DNA of 64,000 nt, from the NCBI RefSeq assembly GCF_003112435.1, contig NZ_BDOQ01000008.1, forward strand, positions 1-64,000, written 5' to 3'. The notes under the pieces are model-generated. The model was not told where the DNA came from and made no database searches. It worked only from the letters and a program-made list of their open reading frames with translations. The position numbers were made by a program, and so were the translations under genes. Each line of letters starts with the position of its first letter. The stretch's first letter is position 1. The DNA comes from Novimethylophilus kurashikiensis (GTDB lineage: Bacteria; Pseudomonadota; Gammaproteobacteria; Burkholderiales; Methylophilaceae). Shown here in pieces: positions 31,295 to 40,369 of the stretch.

Positions 31295-33343
31295 TTAGGC
31301 GATGCGGTGTTTCGTATGCCAGGCATTACGCCAGGCGATAAGGGCATCCGGAGGTAGCGCTCGAGTAGCAAGGAATCCTTGCCAGATATCGACGCCAAGG
31401 TGTTCCAGCACGTCGAGCTGGGTTCGACTTTCAACGCCTTCTACGACAGTCTTGAGTTGCATGCTGTCCGCCATGGCCAGTACCGCTTGCAGGATGGCGA
31501 TATCCGGGCGGCCGCCGGCGGAGACCAGAAGCTTGCCGTTTTCAACCTTGGCATCCTGGGTGGACTGGATGAAAGAGCGGTCAATCTTAAGTGTCGCCAC
31601 CGGGAAGGATTTCAGGCGTTCCATTGAGGAATACCCGGTACCGAAGTCATCCACATGAAGGCGAACACCAATATCGGCTAAGGCCTTCATGACCCGCTGG
31701 GCCTCATGATTGCTGGCCCCCATGGCAAGTTCAGTAACCTCCAGCTCGAGGAGGTGCGGCGGAAGATTGAACTCAGCGAGCACGTTGCCAACCAGGGTCA
31801 GCAGCTCGTCGGAGAAGTCGGCCGGGGGGACATTCACGGCAATCGGGAGTTCATGGCCTGCCGCGCGCCACAGGGCGCCTTGCTTCGCCGATTCACGCAG
31901 CGCCCATTTGGTAATACGGGTCACCACGTTAAGGTCCGAGGCTACCTGCAGGATGACATTTGGGCCTCGAATGACGCCGCCGTCGTTCCAGCGCAACAAA
32001 GCCTCGACGCCAGTGACTTCACTGGTCTTCACGTCGACCTTGGGCTGGTAGTACATGACGAGCTCGTTATTGGTCAGCGCCAGGAGCACTTTGCGCTCAA
32101 TGAAGAGCTTGTCCGCATCAAGGCGGGTTTCCGGCGCGTAGGTCTCGATAGAGCCACCCGACAAGCCGTTGTGCTCGGCACGTGAGAGTGCGACTTGGGC
32201 ACGCGCCAGCAAATCGGTAGTTGATTTCCCATGGGCTGGGAAGCAGGCAATGCCAATGTTGACCGGCAGCACCATTGAGGTGCCGTCATCAAACTCTATA
32301 GGCGCATTACAGGCTGCCTGTACGCGTTTTGCGACCATCACCGCGTCGTCATGGTCTGAAATCTCCTGGAGCAAGGCGACAAACTCGGTACCGGTCTCAC
32401 GTGAGACGCTGTCTTCCAGGCGGAGCGCGCCCATCAAGCGCAGGGACAACTCGCGGGCTAGAACGTCCACAAAGTTACGGCCCTTGAGCTCAATGATGTC
32501 CTTCAGATTGGCCGAGCCAATGGAGATTTTGAGGACGCCTAGATTGCGTGAGTAGCGGGAGCAGAGCTGAATCGACTTGTTGAGCCGGTCATGCAGAAGA
32601 ATTTGAGTCGGCAGTCCGGTCAATACATCCTGGAACAGCGACGGCGTATCCGCTTGCAGCTCAAAGTTTGCATTGGAGGGACGGAACAACACCATCCGCC
32701 AATCGCCTTGTCCTGGGACCGGAAGCGGGGGCAGGGCGCGAATCAGGTCCTGCTCGTGGAATCGCTCTGCAACCACAAGTTCCACTTCCTGGCCAAGCAG
32801 GGCTTCAATGGGGGCATTGAGTAACCGGCAAGCCTCTTGGTTGGCATGGGCAATACGCTGGTGCTCGTCGACCAGGAAGGCGCCGTCACGCAGATGCTCA
32901 AGCATGGCATGCTGCAACGTCGTCGTCTCGGTAAAGCCCGTCCATACCTGCTTGAAGGCCTGAATGCTATGCAGCTTTACTGCGAGGTCGCCTTCAGATT
33001 CTTCAGACCACTTTACTGCTTCACCAGCGCGGCCTTGCGTAGCACTCCAGTCCAGCCGAGGCGCATTGGCTTCAAGATGCCCGGCGTAAAGGAAGATGTC
33101 GAGACCACGGGCTATCGCGAAGAGGTCATCCAGCACTTCACGGCATTCGGCATCCGGTCCGGCAACGAGGACAATGTCACAGGGTTGCTGGTGGTAGTCC
33201 ACCGGCGCACGATGCAGGTAGGAGCAGGTGACGACTACGCCATGGGGGTGAAGCTTGGCCACTGCGGCCGTGATTGCAGCCAATTGAGGCGCATTTGCCG
33301 CAACAACCAGTACGCGCAAAGGAGAGATGCTCTGTGATGACAT
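31295..33343 (-). CDS. Degenerate-GGDEF / EAL cyclic-di-GMP phosphodiesterase, 682 aa
   Basis: The N-terminal 120 residues look like a receiver-type fold without a clear phospho-acceptor, then a PAS-like segment (about 145-210). The GGDEF domain (about 235-395) has TGTEF in place of GGDEF (about 315), so cyclase activity is unlikely. The EAL domain (about 430-670) keeps EALLRW, ELEVTEL, DDFGTGYSS, KIDRSFI and EGVES and should be active or bind cyclic-di-GMP. No strong ribosome site is seen at 33343. With the protein at 22126 it gives the plasmid two cyclic-di-GMP proteins. Confidence 0.88.
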   Translation of the reverse strand: MSSQSISPLRVLVVAANAPQLAAITAAVAKLHPHGVVVTCSYLHRAPVDYHQQPCDIVLVAGPDAECREVLDDLFAIARGLDIFLYAGHLEANAPRLDWSATQGRAGEAVKWSEESEGDLAVKLHSIQAFKQVWTGFTETTTLQHAMLEHLRDGAFLVDEHQRIAHANQEACRLLNAPIEALLGQEVELVVAERFHEQDLIRALPPLPVPGQGDWRMVLFRPSNANFELQADTPSLFQDVLTGLPTQILLHDRLNKSIQLCSRYSRNLGVLKISIGSANLKDIIELKGRNFVDVLARELSLRLMGALRLEDSVSRETGTEFVALLQEISDHDDAVMVAKRVQAACNAPIEFDDGTSMVLPVNIGIACFPAHGKSTTDLLARAQVALSRAEHNGLSGGSIETYAPETRLDADKLFIERKVLLALTNNELVMYYQPKVDVKTSEVTGVEALLRWNDGGVIRGPNVILQVASDLNVVTRITKWALRESAKQGALWRAAGHELPIAVNVPPADFSDELLTLVGNVLAEFNLPPHLLELEVTELAMGASNHEAQRVMKALADIGVRLHVDDFGTGYSSMERLKSFPVATLKIDRSFIQSTQDAKVENGKLLVSAGGRPDIAILQAVLAMADSMQLKTVVEGVESRTQLDVLEHLGVDIWQGFLATRALPPDALIAWRNAWHTKHRIA

Positions 33344-33370
33344 AAGGTACGCTTACACCCGTTAACTCGT

Positions 33371-33395
33371 AAAAAACGGACCAGAATCTGGTCCG
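33371..33395 (-). terminator. Rho-independent terminator
   Basis: CGGACCAGA pairs with TCTGGTCCG and T6 follows on the minus strand. It ends the operon 35265-33549. Confidence 0.8.
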
Positions 33396-33548
33396 AGTAA
33401 GTCTGGTGCCCATGTATTAACTCCGGGCTCTTAAAGTTGTATAGCGTCGAATATGAAAATCAGGCCCTCAGATACAAACTAAATTGTTAATTTTCTGCTG
33501 TAAGCATTGCCTTACAAGGCCCGTTTGACCAGGCCTGGGGCACCCCTG

Positions 33549-34793
33549 TTAATGGAACCCATCTGGCGTCATGATGACCGTTGATGCGTTAAGTTGCTCT
33601 ATCACTCGAGACTTGGCATTTGCATCCAGACCATCAAAATAAATCTTATGCCATGTGTTTCCCAGCACTAGCTCGCCTACGGTATCGTTGATTAACACCC
33701 CCTCGCGGGGGGCGGTCGCCAGAATGCTCCATTTTGCTGAACGCGCTCGCTCGATTAAGCGGCCAATAGTTGGGTTCAACATGTATTGGATGTTATGGGT
33801 ACCAAGAACGTGAGGACGCTTCAAAACTCCTGCACCCGACATCTTTCGTTGCATCGCAAACGTGAGCCCACTCAACAGCAGGGCCGCCTGATGCCGCATC
33901 ATCGCCTCATCACCCTGGAAAGCCAGGTCTATCAGCAACGGGGTTGTGCTGTTGAGCTGGTGCACATAGCTTTGAGCGGACGGGCTAGCAGAAAATAGCT
34001 GCTTAAAGCCAGCCATAGCCCTGAACCGACGTAACTCCTCCGCCCTCTTGAGTATGAGGGCCTGGATAGATGCTTGAGCACGCGGACCCAATGCTTCAAA
34101 CTCCGCCAACACCGGCGGGTCCAGTAATTCGCTTGGCTGCTCAACTCCACGGCCCATCCGTTCAAGAAGGTCGCAAACTGCGGGTAGCGTCAAAGGTACC
34201 CCGGCTTCTAATTCGCGCTCGACCATGTTTTTCAGAAAGGCATTGACTAGCGAAACCCAAAAATTGCCGTTGCCTGGATTCAAGTGCAACGTTGTCAGTA
34301 ACTCGACAACCTCTTCAGCGCTCAAGTCGCGTAGCAAATTGAATTCAGCTTGCCCCGTGGAATCGCCCAAATCCACCGAAATCAGCTTGTCTTGCAAGCC
34401 GACGGGGATGATGCTGTAAGCCAGCCCAAGGTTTAGAAAAAGGCCGCCAAAGCCGCGCTCAATTGCTTGACCCACGTGGCGCACCAGCCACTCACGTGTT
34501 TGCTCTGCAGTGCCATAGACCATTGAATGTCTGAAAAAGTCTTGGCTGGCTGCAGCTTGCAGGCAGGCACCATTCGCATCCCAGACCAGCTCAAACTCAT
34601 CGGGCGCGATGGTTGGTGCGCCCTCATCGCTAGCCCAGGCACGTAGGGTATTCCAGTCTCGTTGCTGGTGAATGGCGGCAATAGCTTCCAGCGCGCTGGA
34701 AAGCTTGAGCTTTATACGATGTTTGTCGCCGAGGTAGGCTATAAGACGATTGGCTTGGTCTTTAAGGGCCGATACGTTTGGATGGTTTAGCAT
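33549..34793 (-). CDS. Hypothetical protein with glyoxalase-associated-like N-terminus, 414 aa
   Basis: The first 55 residues (NVSALKDQANRLIAYLG, then SSALEAIAAIHQQRDWNTL) resemble a small helical domain found at the start of various plasmid and ICE proteins of the glyoxalase superfamily group. The remaining 350 residues are not recognised; long helices and the absence of a Walker motif argue against a full coupling ATPase. GGGAGGAGGTG precedes ATG 34793, which overlaps the stop of the upstream zinc-ribbon gene by one base. Confidence 0.55.
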   Translation of the reverse strand: MLNHPNVSALKDQANRLIAYLGDKHRIKLKLSSALEAIAAIHQQRDWNTLRAWASDEGAPTIAPDEFELVWDANGACLQAAASQDFFRHSMVYGTAEQTREWLVRHVGQAIERGFGGLFLNLGLAYSIIPVGLQDKLISVDLGDSTGQAEFNLLRDLSAEEVVELLTTLHLNPGNGNFWVSLVNAFLKNMVERELEAGVPLTLPAVCDLLERMGRGVEQPSELLDPPVLAEFEALGPRAQASIQALILKRAEELRRFRAMAGFKQLFSASPSAQSYVHQLNSTTPLLIDLAFQGDEAMMRHQAALLLSGLTFAMQRKMSGAGVLKRPHVLGTHNIQYMLNPTIGRLIERARSAKWSILATAPREGVLINDTVGELVLGNTWHKIYFDGLDANAKSRVIEQLNASTVIMTPDGFH

Positions 34794-35101
34794 TACACCT
34801 CCTCCCGCAAATAGGCAGTCTCTTTCCAAAGTTGCTCATCAGAAACAGGGTACTTCCCGTTTTTGATTCGGCCACAATCCAGACAGACATGAATCTCCGG
34901 CCCATCACTGCAACCTGGCACACCTACCTCACTAGGCATGTATCCAAAATGCTCAATGCCTAGATGTGGAATGCTGGTGAAGTTGGAATTACAGGCTTTG
35001 GCGAAAACGGAAATCTCGCGATTACTACCGCAGCAGGGGCAGGGGGAGACGGCAGCTGACGTGCCGGACTCAGGCAATGTATTGCTTTGGCTTATAGCCA
35101 T
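34793..35101 (-). CDS. Zinc-ribbon protein, 102 aa
   Basis: Two Cys pairs, CPCCGS near residue 21 and CLDCGR near 80, form a likely zinc ribbon. ATG 35101 has TTATGGAGATACCCC upstream. It is coupled to the following 414-aa gene (TAATG overlap). No enzyme motif is visible; a nucleic-acid or protein-binding role is possible. Confidence 0.55.
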   Translation of the reverse strand: MAISQSNTLPESGTSAAVSPCPCCGSNREISVFAKACNSNFTSIPHLGIEHFGYMPSEVGVPGCSDGPEIHVCLDCGRIKNGKYPVSDEQLWKETAYLREEV

Positions 35102-35265
35102 GGGGTATCTCCATAAGTAATGGCGCAAAAATTGAAGTCGATGCCTGCGTTTCGTCTACGCGCCAGGTCATGGGATACATGAATTAAGTAAGCGTGTCCT
35201 GATTCACCATCGGAATTACCGTGCAGGCGGCGGGCCAGGTGCCCACATGGAGAACGCATCTCCAT
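35092..35265 (-). CDS. Possible small protein, 57 aa
   Basis: A frame that could begin at ATG 35265 overlaps the start of the zinc-ribbon gene by ten bases. The peptide is basic and His-rich. No good ribosome site is seen, and a TATACT sequence just before it may be a promoter. It might instead be leader sequence. Confidence 0.3.
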   Translation of the reverse strand: MEMRSPCGHLARRLHGNSDGESGHAYLIHVSHDLARRRNAGIDFNFCAITYGDTPWL

Positions 35266-35405
35266 GCAAGACCAGTATATCAATAAATATGATATTATGT
35301 AACCAACCTATACCCATGTGCAGGAAACACTCATTCAAGGGAGACATATATCATGGTATGCATTGTATTACCGAGTCAGTTATTGCATCAGAAGGGGAGC
35401 GTGTG

Positions 35406-35624
35406 ATGACCATGCTTCCAGTCTATGTTCGCAAAGAGCCGACTCGGTGCGCAGTCACGCTGGCTTATGGTCCGGAAGGTAAGAAGGACACGGTGTTTTA
35501 CCGTGATTCAAATTGCACGCAGTTAATTGCGCGCAAGCCTTGGCATCAAAGTGGTCATCCAACCAGACGGTCGTCGACCGTGACGCTCAACTGCAATCAG
35601 TGGTCCGTCAATTGGGTTAACTAA
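35406..35624 (+). CDS. Small basic protein, 72 aa
   Basis: AAGGGGAG lies seven bases before ATG 35406. The protein is basic with several Thr, Arg and Cys residues and no membrane segment. A CCTATAC sequence lies near 35308-35314. It stands alone, followed by a terminator. It is unrecognised. Confidence 0.5.
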   Translation: MTMLPVYVRKEPTRCAVTLAYGPEGKKDTVFYRDSNCTQLIARKPWHQSGHPTRRSSTVTLNCNQWSVNWVN

Positions 35625-35631
35625 CCCACTC

Positions 35632-35658
35632 AATCCCTCGCATTTGCGGGGGATTTTT
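35632..35658 (+). terminator. Rho-independent terminator
   Basis: AATCCCTCGCA pairs with TGCGGGGGATT, with one mismatch, and T tract follows. It ends the 72-aa gene. Confidence 0.7.
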
Positions 35659-35664
35659 AAGCGC

Positions 35665-35688
35665 AAAAAAGCCGGGATTCCCCGGCTT
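35665..35688 (-). terminator. Rho-independent terminator
   Basis: AAGCCGGGG pairs with the CCCGGCTT side and T6 follows on the minus strand. It ends the gene at 35714-36304. Confidence 0.7.
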
Positions 35689-35713
35689 GGCTTTACGCGA
35701 TAGGGCTGTAACC

Positions 35714-36304
35714 TTAACCGCCAGTGAACATAACGATAAGCCCACCGAATACAAAGGAGGCAGACCCCAGGAACAGCCCCCAGCAGGCACCTTCACTGAG
35801 TTCAGAGCGATGTTCACTCAGCTTGGGGTGAAATCCGAAGATATTGAATTTCTCGGGGTCGTAGCTAATCTCAGTGGTCGCGTAACGACGATACAGGGCA
35901 TACATCACGATAGCACCAATCACCCACACCAGCACGCCGCCGACAAAATGCAGCATAGCGCCTCCAGCTATCTTCCAGACAATTAGCACCAGCGCTACCT
36001 TGCCAGCTGGCGTCGCCATGAAGTCGTTTAAGGCCATACCAACTTCCTTGGCCGCGCCGTTCAGAACCTGCCCGATGTGCGCGCCAACCGTGACCCACTC
36101 ATCAATACGTTGCGCTGCAGGAATATTTTCTAAACTGGGCGAATTTTGAGCCGCCGTGTCAGCGACCTGTTTCATGATTTCAGCGCGCTGGCTGGGAGAG
36201 AGCTGGCGCCACCCTGCGTCCTCCATGGCGGAGGACGCCGATACGTTGGCAGCCAATACAGTGGCCGGCAGCAAGAACAGGACAAGTAGCAATAATTTCT
36301 TCAT
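35714..36304 (-). CDS. Membrane protein with signal peptide, 196 aa
   Basis: A classic Sec signal peptide (MKKLLLLVLFLLPATVLAA) is followed by a soluble helical region of about 75 residues and three hydrophobic segments (about 100-135 as a hairpin, and 172-192). It is thus an inner-membrane protein with an external N-terminal domain. It is unrecognised; conjugation or surface-exclusion roles are possible but unsupported. AAGGG lies nine bases before the ATG. Confidence 0.6.
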   Translation of the reverse strand: MKKLLLLVLFLLPATVLAANVSASSAMEDAGWRQLSPSQRAEIMKQVADTAAQNSPSLENIPAAQRIDEWVTVGAHIGQVLNGAAKEVGMALNDFMATPAGKVALVLIVWKIAGGAMLHFVGGVLVWVIGAIVMYALYRRYATTEISYDPEKFNIFGFHPKLSEHRSELSEGACWGLFLGSASFVFGGLIVMFTGG

Positions 36305-36460
36305 AATGACACCCTTTTTATACCATTGAGTGCCTATAATATACCTTAATATAGCTAATTTGTCAACCTATCAGGGTAGGGTATCTGTTCTTCTATTGGG
36401 TGTTTCATCGATGGATTGCCCTATACCAAGGCATTAGGACAAATTTTTAAGGAGAATCAA

Positions 36461-37243
36461 ATGAATCGAACTGAATTTGAGCAATTGAAGTCGATGATGG
36501 GACCCAGCGAAATCCTGGTGGAGCATCTTAATAACAAAACACCTCGCACGTTACTGGTAGGAACCCTACTGGACAGCAATGGAAAGCTAGAAAAAGCATT
36601 GCACATTTACCTGACCACCAGGGGAACCATTGCTAGACTGACATACGCTGCCGATACAATGGATTCGGTTTTCGACAGTTATTCGGAAAGCACATCAATC
36701 CTTGCCAAGAACTGCATCCCTTCCAAAATATCCACTGTTGCCAGCGACTTCGAATTCTGCTCATTAATGGCCAAAGCGGTAGGCCACCTTCCGATTTCGG
36801 AATTCGCGGCGGAAGTCATGCCGCAGATTGAGGAGTCCATGAAACTAAACAATGGCTATGCAACAGCGACTGCCATTGGATTCATCAAGACGCACCCACA
36901 GTTCTTAAAGCTCACGAACGTGACGTGGAATTACACTGCTGATGATTTTGGCCTCGGGCAAAAGCTTCGCTCGCAAGAGTTGGTTGACCGGCTTAATGGC
37001 TTGGTTGCCGCTGAAATTGAGCGTGCCTTCCCGAGTAACCGGGTCCCGGATGATAAGACCGACTATGAAATGGAACTTCAATATATCCATCAAAAAGTCG
37101 GCGCTTTTGTCGCCCGGTATTTCGAAATCGATTCATGGGGAATGCCGGCAAGCCACGCCGAGAAATTGGTGGCGGCTGTAAGGCAGAACTATTTCAGTCG
37201 AAAGAGAGGTGTCATTAACCTGCGAGATACGCTCTCTGCCTAA
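36461..37243 (+). CDS. Hypothetical protein, 260 aa
   Basis: This soluble, mostly helical protein is unrecognised. AAGGAGAATCAA gives a strong start at 36461, and a GCCCTATAC element lies 34 bases before it. A strong terminator follows the stop. It has no signal peptide, membrane segment or repeated motif. Confidence 0.6.
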   Translation: MNRTEFEQLKSMMGPSEILVEHLNNKTPRTLLVGTLLDSNGKLEKALHIYLTTRGTIARLTYAADTMDSVFDSYSESTSILAKNCIPSKISTVASDFEFCSLMAKAVGHLPISEFAAEVMPQIEESMKLNNGYATATAIGFIKTHPQFLKLTNVTWNYTADDFGLGQKLRSQELVDRLNGLVAAEIERAFPSNRVPDDKTDYEMELQYIHQKVGAFVARYFEIDSWGMPASHAEKLVAAVRQNYFSRKRGVINLRDTLSA

Positions 37244-37247
37244 ACTC

Positions 37248-37275
37248 AAACGGCCCTTTTATAAGGGCCGTTTTT
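37248..37275. terminator. Bidirectional terminator
   Basis: AAACGGCCCTT pairs with AAGGGCCGTTT and a T run follows. It separates the convergent genes at 36461 and 39246. Confidence 0.85.
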
Positions 37276-37284
37276 CATTTCCGC

Positions 37285-39246
37285 CTACCGGTTTTTCCGG
37301 TATTGCCAATACCAGCTTGGCAACCCAGGCTTACCACCACCGGCGCCTTGCTTTCTTCGGCTGCGCAAATGCTCGTCCACCACCGTGGTCCACGTGGCAA
37401 GCAGTTGCTCTGTCTCCTCGTAATCGATAAAGAGGTTGGGCAGACGGTAGCCCATCCAGCGATAGGCGGCCAAGAGTCTAACCACCGTCTCAGCATCACC
37501 CAGTGACGCACGTTCAGGCTTCGTTGTGATGAAATCCACCGGTATCAGGAGCCCCTGGTTGGCTCGGCGGGCCCATTCCGCCCAGACCTGCTCCATCTTT
37601 TCTTCCCGTGAGGAGATGGGGGTCATCGAGAAGGTGTACTTGAGGGCCAGCGCCATATTCGGCAACTTGTCGAGATAAGCGGCCCGCGTGAGCTGCTCCT
37701 CTGGAATCATCAGCGTGAAGAAGCCATCCCCCGTATCCGCATGGCGCTGCAGCAGTGACAACAGTGCTTCAAGCCGGTCATCCCCAGTTAGCGCGGCAAC
37801 AGTCTCGAGGTACGAAGAGGTTGCCGTAATCTGGAATCCCCGCGTGGGAAGCGGAAGTTGCTTGGCAGCCATCAGGGTTTCCACCACGCTGTGCTCCATG
37901 GCTGTCAGACCGACCACCTCGCCCGGCATCTCAGTTTGATGGCCATACCTGCCGGCCCGGCCGCCAATCTGCTGCGCAAGCGCCACCGGCAAGTCGGCCA
38001 CCGCTTCCCCGTCGAATTTCTGCACCGATGTGAATACCACCCGCTGAATTGGCAAGTTGAGCCCCATCCCGACCGCATCCGTGGCTACCAGGATGTCGGC
38101 TTCACCGGACGCAAACCGTCGGGCTTCGCGTTCGCGCACTTCAGGGGACAGCGCGCCATAGATACAGGCGACGGATTTCTTGAGGGCAAGCAGGTCGTCG
38201 CGCAGGTTGAGTGCGTCCCGGCGCGAGAAGACGATGAAGGCGTCGCCGGCACGCGCTTGGCGTAGCGCGGTCATCGGGTGTGCCGCCAATGCCCGGGGAG
38301 ACACTTCCAAGGGGTGCTTACGCGATTTCTTGTGTATCTCCAGGGGCAGCCCCAGGCGTTCGGCCAAAGCCTTGATAGCGGGCTCTGCCGACAGGGCACC
38401 CAGCAGCCAGATTTCGCTGGCATTGGCGCTCACGACCGCGTGCGTCCATGCCCACCCGCGGCTGGGGTCATTCAACATCTGAATTTCATCGATGACGACG
38501 CAATCATAGACCTTGGATGGGTCCAGCATCTCGATGGTGGAGGCTGTAATACGGCTACCCTCGACAATGCGGCGCTCTTCCCCGGTAATAAGCGAGGCGG
38601 TCACACCAAACTCCTCATTAAGCCGGGTGAAGGCTTCCAGCGCCAATAGCCGCAAAGGGCCGAGATACGCGCCGCTGCCTGCAGTCGCGAGGCGCTTAAA
38701 AGCGTCGTAGGTCTTGCCGGAATTCGTAGGGCCGAGAACCGCGATGAGCTTTCGTTGGCGACTACGGGCCGGAAAAATATCAGGAAAGTCGGAAAGCTTG
38801 ATGTTCTGGCCAATCTGGTCGGCCAACTGACGATGGCGTTGATTGGACCGCATGTCTTCCAGCGAACGCATCAGAGACTGACCAATCTTAGCCAGGTTGA
38901 GCGTGCCGCTTGCCCAGGAATCTCTGAGCTTTTTGAGCTTGGGTTCCAGGTTCTCACGGAAGCAGGCTTCGAGAAAGGAGGCGATTTCTTCTGAGGCTGC
39001 TGTGACTGCTGCAAGCAGCTTTTCTCCGTAGGACTCGAGTACAGAGCGCTCGGCTGCGTCACGTTGTTCAGGGGTAAGGTGCTTCCAGTGTGTTTGAGGG
39101 CCCAGGCAGGTCTCGTCGATGTAGCCGCGAATCTTGATGTCGCCGGCGGAGGAGAGGACCTCCTTGCCCGCAACCAACCACATCTTGTTGCCGCTCAGGA
39201 GACGGGTAACCCGAATGTCCGGGGCTGGAACAGCAATCGCGTCCAT
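37285..39246 (-). CDS. Suv3-like superfamily 2 RNA helicase, 653 aa
   Basis: The N-terminal 150 residues are unassigned. The helicase core carries AVLGPTNSGKTYDAF as Walker A (about 174), GPLRLLALEAF (Ia), DCVVIDEIQMLND as motif II (about 252), then VFSRRDALNLRDDL, ADILVATDAVGMGLNLPIQR and QQIGGRAGRYG (motif VI). GPTNSGKT, DEIQM and the short spacing are typical of Suv3, an RNA/DNA helicase of mitochondria and bacteria. GAGGAGTTTTC precedes the ATG. On a plasmid it may act in RNA turnover or in recombination. No partner nuclease is adjacent. Confidence 0.85.
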   Translation of the reverse strand: MDAIAVPAPDIRVTRLLSGNKMWLVAGKEVLSSAGDIKIRGYIDETCLGPQTHWKHLTPEQRDAAERSVLESYGEKLLAAVTAASEEIASFLEACFRENLEPKLKKLRDSWASGTLNLAKIGQSLMRSLEDMRSNQRHRQLADQIGQNIKLSDFPDIFPARSRQRKLIAVLGPTNSGKTYDAFKRLATAGSGAYLGPLRLLALEAFTRLNEEFGVTASLITGEERRIVEGSRITASTIEMLDPSKVYDCVVIDEIQMLNDPSRGWAWTHAVVSANASEIWLLGALSAEPAIKALAERLGLPLEIHKKSRKHPLEVSPRALAAHPMTALRQARAGDAFIVFSRRDALNLRDDLLALKKSVACIYGALSPEVREREARRFASGEADILVATDAVGMGLNLPIQRVVFTSVQKFDGEAVADLPVALAQQIGGRAGRYGHQTEMPGEVVGLTAMEHSVVETLMAAKQLPLPTRGFQITATSSYLETVAALTGDDRLEALLSLLQRHADTGDGFFTLMIPEEQLTRAAYLDKLPNMALALKYTFSMTPISSREEKMEQVWAEWARRANQGLLIPVDFITTKPERASLGDAETVVRLLAAYRWMGYRLPNLFIDYEETEQLLATWTTVVDEHLRSRRKQGAGGGKPGLPSWYWQYRKNR

Positions 39247-39356
39247 GAAAACTCCTCAGTAAATTAAGCCGGGGTGGCATGGCGCTGGCGAGAAACAGCA
39301 CCTCCTGAGTATATGAACGAGAACGCCGAATCGGACCCGAAAGGTGGCCTTCAAAT

Positions 39357-39385
39357 AAAAACGACCATCTAAAGAGATGGTCGTT
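39357..39385 (-). terminator. Rho-independent terminator
   Basis: AACGACCATCT pairs with AGATGGTCGTT and a TTTATTT tract follows on the minus strand. It ends the 91-aa gene. Confidence 0.8.
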
Positions 39386-39396
39386 GAGATGCGCTG

Positions 39397-39672
39397 TTAC
39401 CCGAACCGCTTGGCAACAGGTTTGATGTCAGTGATTTTGTCCTCGGGCACGCGAATCCCATAGATATCGGCATCCGAGTACAGGATACTGCGCTTATCCT
39501 CGATAAACCCCAGGTCACATACGACCCAAGGGTCAGCCCCGCCATCAAGTTTCCTGCAACGAGTACCTGCTGGAACCGTCACGTCATACCGCATCCGGCC
39601 AGCACCAAAGGTGAGTTGCAGTTCTTCCTTGGTTACGCCGGTCGCAACATGGGGTGTTGGTGTGCTTTTCAT
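39397..39672 (-). CDS. Hypothetical protein, 91 aa
   Basis: This small soluble protein is unrecognised. It contains two Cys residues (RCRKL and VVCDLG) and is probably beta-rich. AAGAGGAAAAACATC precedes the ATG. It forms a single-gene unit with its own terminator. Confidence 0.55.
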   Translation of the reverse strand: MKSTPTPHVATGVTKEELQLTFGAGRMRYDVTVPAGTRCRKLDGGADPWVVCDLGFIEDKRSILYSDADIYGIRVPEDKITDIKPVAKRFG

Positions 39673-39705
39673 GATGTTTTTCCTCTTTTCTGATTTGATT
39701 ATAGC

Positions 39706-40047
39706 TTAGTAGTAGTGGATATTCCCGGACTGGACTTCAAGGTACCAGGCGCCGCCGTCGTGATTGCTAAAATCGATATCCGCCTCAGCATCCTCGTCAA
39801 ACAGGATGGTCGGCTGGAGATAGTCCAGCGTTGAAGCAAGCCTTGCAGCAATGTTTTGATTGAAATCACGTCCGTGCTGGAAGGCTAGGTAGTGAAACTC
39901 GATGCCAGCCTTGATGGATTTTTCCAACACTTCCCTGGATAGCCCATTATTCCATTGGATAGCGCGATGAATAGCCTCCAGCAATGGCTTGAAGGTGTTC
40001 CCGAAATCGTTATCACCTAAAACTATCGCAATTGTTCGAACTGTCAT
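39706..40047 (-). CDS. Hypothetical protein, 113 aa
   Basis: This protein is unrecognised. Its start (VRTIAIVLGDNDFGNTFKPLLEAI) suggests an alpha/beta fold with a nucleotide-like first loop, but no family can be named. GAGAGGACATAT precedes the ATG. A GCCCTATAC element lies 34 bases upstream of the start (40082-40090). Confidence 0.55.
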   Translation of the reverse strand: MTVRTIAIVLGDNDFGNTFKPLLEAIHRAIQWNNGLSREVLEKSIKAGIEFHYLAFQHGRDFNQNIAARLASTLDYLQPTILFDEDAEADIDFSNHDGGAWYLEVQSGNIHYY

Positions 40048-40121
40048 AATATGTCCTCTCTAATGATGATGTTACCCCTCTGTATAGGGCGCAGACTTCA
40101 CATTAGAAAGCTGTAAAGGTG

Positions 40122-40150
40122 TTTACATTTGTAAAAGAACTTTCTATACT
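40122..40150 (+). promoter_or_regulatory. Sigma-70 promoter
   Basis: TTTACA (40122-40127) and TATACT (40145-40150) are 17 bases apart. The nearest ATG is more than 160 bases downstream, so the promoter heads a long leader or a small RNA. Confidence 0.75.
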
Positions 40151-40156
40151 AAAGTC

Positions 40157-40369
40157 GTTGGATTAACTGCAAGAGCATTAGTAGAGGCGTCTCCGGGATT
40201 GGCTTCTGACTACTGGGCAGCAGAAATCCGGTTATCTGCGGTAGCGGCAATCGTCTAAGACGGTTGGTCTCTGACCCCACCTAAGCACCCTTGCCTTAGG
40301 TTAGCTAAAGAGATGTTGCGACTACCAAATCCAACACACGACGGCTCCTTAACGGAGCCGTTAGTTTTT
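40157..40369 (+). ncRNA. Candidate structured RNA with intrinsic terminator
   Basis: Transcription from the promoter at 40122-40150 should begin near 40157. The following 180 bases have no ATG before 40313 and can form stems, for example ACCTAAG/CTTAGGT (about 40279-40301). A terminator (ACGGCTCC/GGAGCCGT at 40341-40361, then TAGTTTTT) ends it. The terminator lies inside the first part of the nuclease-like frame, so this is either a leader that controls that gene or a separate RNA. No known riboswitch class was recognised. Confidence 0.45.

Noticed and set aside
31706-33337. Plus-strand frames of 113-166 codons opposite the EAL gene
   Set aside because: The minus strand encodes a clear cyclic-di-GMP protein with all EAL motifs.
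40157-40312. tRNA-like sequence in the gene-free stretch before the nuclease-like gene
   Set aside because: No cloverleaf with conserved T-loop and acceptor pairing could be formed.
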